Source: Phycisphaerae bacterium
GTDB taxonomy: Bacteria; Planctomycetota; Phycisphaerae; SM23-33
Length of the DNA: 6,707 bases
Direction of reading: 5' to 3'
NCBI GenBank assembly: GCA_022866005.1
Contig: JALHTV010000204.1
Span: 1 to 6,707 of the forward strand
In this document: piece after piece, positions 5,581-6,707 of the stretch
How the letters are laid out: every line of letters starts with the position of its first letter
Position numbering within the stretch: the first letter of the stretch is position 1
Program-made: the position numbers and the translations under genes
Notes under the pieces: model-generated
What the model saw: the letters and a program-made list of their open reading frames with translations, nothing else
The model's database searches: none
What the model was told of the DNA's origin: nothing

Positions 5581-6707
5581 ATGCCCCAGACAGCCGGTGA
5601 CAGCCCCAATAGCGCCACGCGCATCCTGCTGGTGGACGACGACCAGATCATCCTCGACAGCCTGGGCAGCTTCCTTCGCCTGGACGGGTACGACGTCACC
5701 ACGGCCACCAGCGTCGCGCAGGGGGCGCACTGTCTCCAGGCCGGGCGATACGACCTGGTCCTCACCGACGTCTCCATGCCCGGGACGGACGGGTTTGAGC
5801 TGCTGCGCTACGTCAAGGCGCACGTTCCGGAGGTGATGGTCATCCTCATCACCGGCTACGGCACGATCGAGTCCGCCGTGGAGGCCATCAAGCAGGGGGC
5901 CTATGACTATCTGACCAAGCCGATCGTCGATGACGACGTGCGCCTGGCGGTGCAGCGGGCGTTGCAGCAGCGGCAGCTCCAGGCGGAGAACCGCCGCCTG
6001 CGGGCGGCGCTGGCGGACCGGTTCACCTATGGGGACATCATCGGGCAACACTACCGCATCGCCAAGGTCTTCGAGCTGATCGAGGCCGTGGCCGACAGCC
6101 GGACGACCGTGCTCATCACCGGTGAGAGCGGCACGGGCAAGAGTCTGATCGCCCGGGCGGTCCACGCGCGCTCGTCGCGCCGGGAGGCGCCCTTCGTGGA
6201 GGTTGCCTGCGGCGCCCTGCCCGACACCCTGCTGGAAAGCGAATTGTTCGGGCACGTCCGCGGGGCCTACACCGGCGCCATCAGCGACAAGCAGGGCAAG
6301 TTCGCGGCCGCCGACGGCGGGACGATCTTCCTGGACGAGGTGGCCACCGCCAGCCCCCAGCTCCAGGTCAAGCTCCTCCGCGTGCTCCAGGAGCGCTCGT
6401 TCGAGCCGGTCGGCAGCAACACCACCCAGCACGTGGACGTGCGGGTGGTCCTGGCCACCCACCGCGATCTGGCGGCCGAGGTGGAGGCGGGGCGGTTCCG
6501 CAAGGACCTGTACTACCGCATCCACGTGGTGACCATCGAGCTGCCGCCGCTGCGCGAGCGGATCGCCGACATCCCGCTGCTGGTCGACTACTTCCTGCTG
6601 AAGTATCTCCAGGGGACCGACAAGCCCATCGAGGGCATCACCAGCGAGGCCATGGAGCGGATGCAGCGCTACTCCTGGCCGGGTAACGTCCGGGAGCTGG
6701 AGAACGC
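5581..6707 (+). CDS. NtrC-family sigma54-dependent response regulator, 3' end cut by window
   Basis: The first 375 residues are present. The receiver domain (14-130) has acidic D19-D21, phospho-acceptor D63 in LTDVSMPG, T91 and K113. A short linker of likely coiled-coil type (125-146) leads to the AAA+ domain. There, Walker A is GESGTGKS (181-188), the sigma54-contacting loop is GAYTGA (228-233), Walker B is GGTIFLDE (246-253), and the arginine-finger region is FRKDLYYR (306-313). WPGNVRELEN (366-375) ends the window; a Fis-type DNA-binding domain is expected beyond it. Phosphorylated protein should form a ring that remodels sigma54 RNA polymerase at promoters with upstream sites. The loop has Tyr for the usual Phe of GAFTGA. 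AAGGGAG (5566-5572), inside the kinase 3' end, sits 8 bases before ATG, and only 3 bases separate the genes, so they are co-transcribed and probably translationally coupled. Confidence 0.95.
   Translation, partial: MPQTAGDSPNSATRILLVDDDQIILDSLGSFLRLDGYDVTTATSVAQGAHCLQAGRYDLVLTDVSMPGTDGFELLRYVKAHVPEVMVILITGYGTIESAVEAIKQGAYDYLTKPIVDDDVRLAVQRALQQRQLQAENRRLRAALADRFTYGDIIGQHYRIAKVFELIEAVADSRTTVLITGESGTGKSLIARAVHARSSRREAPFVEVACGALPDTLLESELFGHVRGAYTGAISDKQGKFAAADGGTIFLDEVATASPQLQVKLLRVLQERSFEPVGSNTTQHVDVRVVLATHRDLAAEVEAGRFRKDLYYRIHVVTIELPPLRERIADIPLLVDYFLLKYLQGTDKPIEGITSEAMERMQRYSWPGNVRELEN

Noticed and set aside
4186..6525. 779-codon open frame on the minus strand antisense to the kinase and regulator
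   Set aside because: It covers two genes with complete conserved motifs on the plus strand, and its translation is rich in R, G, Q, H and P without domains. This is a normal effect of high-GC codon bias.

Overview
This is a high-GC bacterial window with mostly single, well-spaced genes on both strands. The organism cannot be fixed from sequence alone. Three things fit a Planctomycetota or other PVC-type environmental genome: the GC-rich coding style, a divergent Gfo/Idh-type oxidoreductase beside a GT-C membrane glycosyltransferase, and intergenic DNA carrying short heptamer repeats and CACAGAGG-type inverted repeats. This assignment is inference. The tRNA does not encode its CCA end.

Layout. 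Positions 1-1175 (+) hold the 3' part of a Gfo/Idh/MocA-like oxidoreductase that lacks the usual EKP lysine. Positions 1264-2925 (+) encode a polytopic ArnT/PMT-like glycosyltransferase; a good sigma70-type promoter predicts transcription from its ATG, so its mRNA may be leaderless. Positions 2926-3190 have no gene but are dense in structure: a hairpin just after the stop codon, four heptamer repeats, a second copy of a tRNA 3' end, and two GC-rich palindromes. Positions 3191-3281 (-) are an intact tRNA-Ser(GCU) with its own promoter at 3322-3350. Positions 3406-3513 are a 108-bp inverted-repeat element. Positions 3540-4211 (-) encode a HAD phosphatase or beta-phosphoglucomutase-like enzyme. 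Positions 4212-4494 form a divergent intergenic region with hairpins and a 9/10 dyad. Positions 4495-5577 (+) and 5581-6707 (+, cut by the window end) are a tightly coupled two-component pair: a soluble PAS-like histidine kinase and an NtrC-type sigma54 activator.

How the genes relate. The kinase and regulator are separated by 3 bases and should form one phosphorelay controlling sigma54 promoters; their targets are not visible. The oxidoreductase, glycosyltransferase and HAD enzyme could all act on sugars or sugar phosphates, but they do not form one operon and no shared pathway can be shown.

The most unusual stretch is 3021-3208. There the 3' end of the tRNA-Ser gene is duplicated, and the extra copy appears to be split in its T-loop by a 26-bp palindromic insert. 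No complete new defence, mobile or biosynthetic system is visible.
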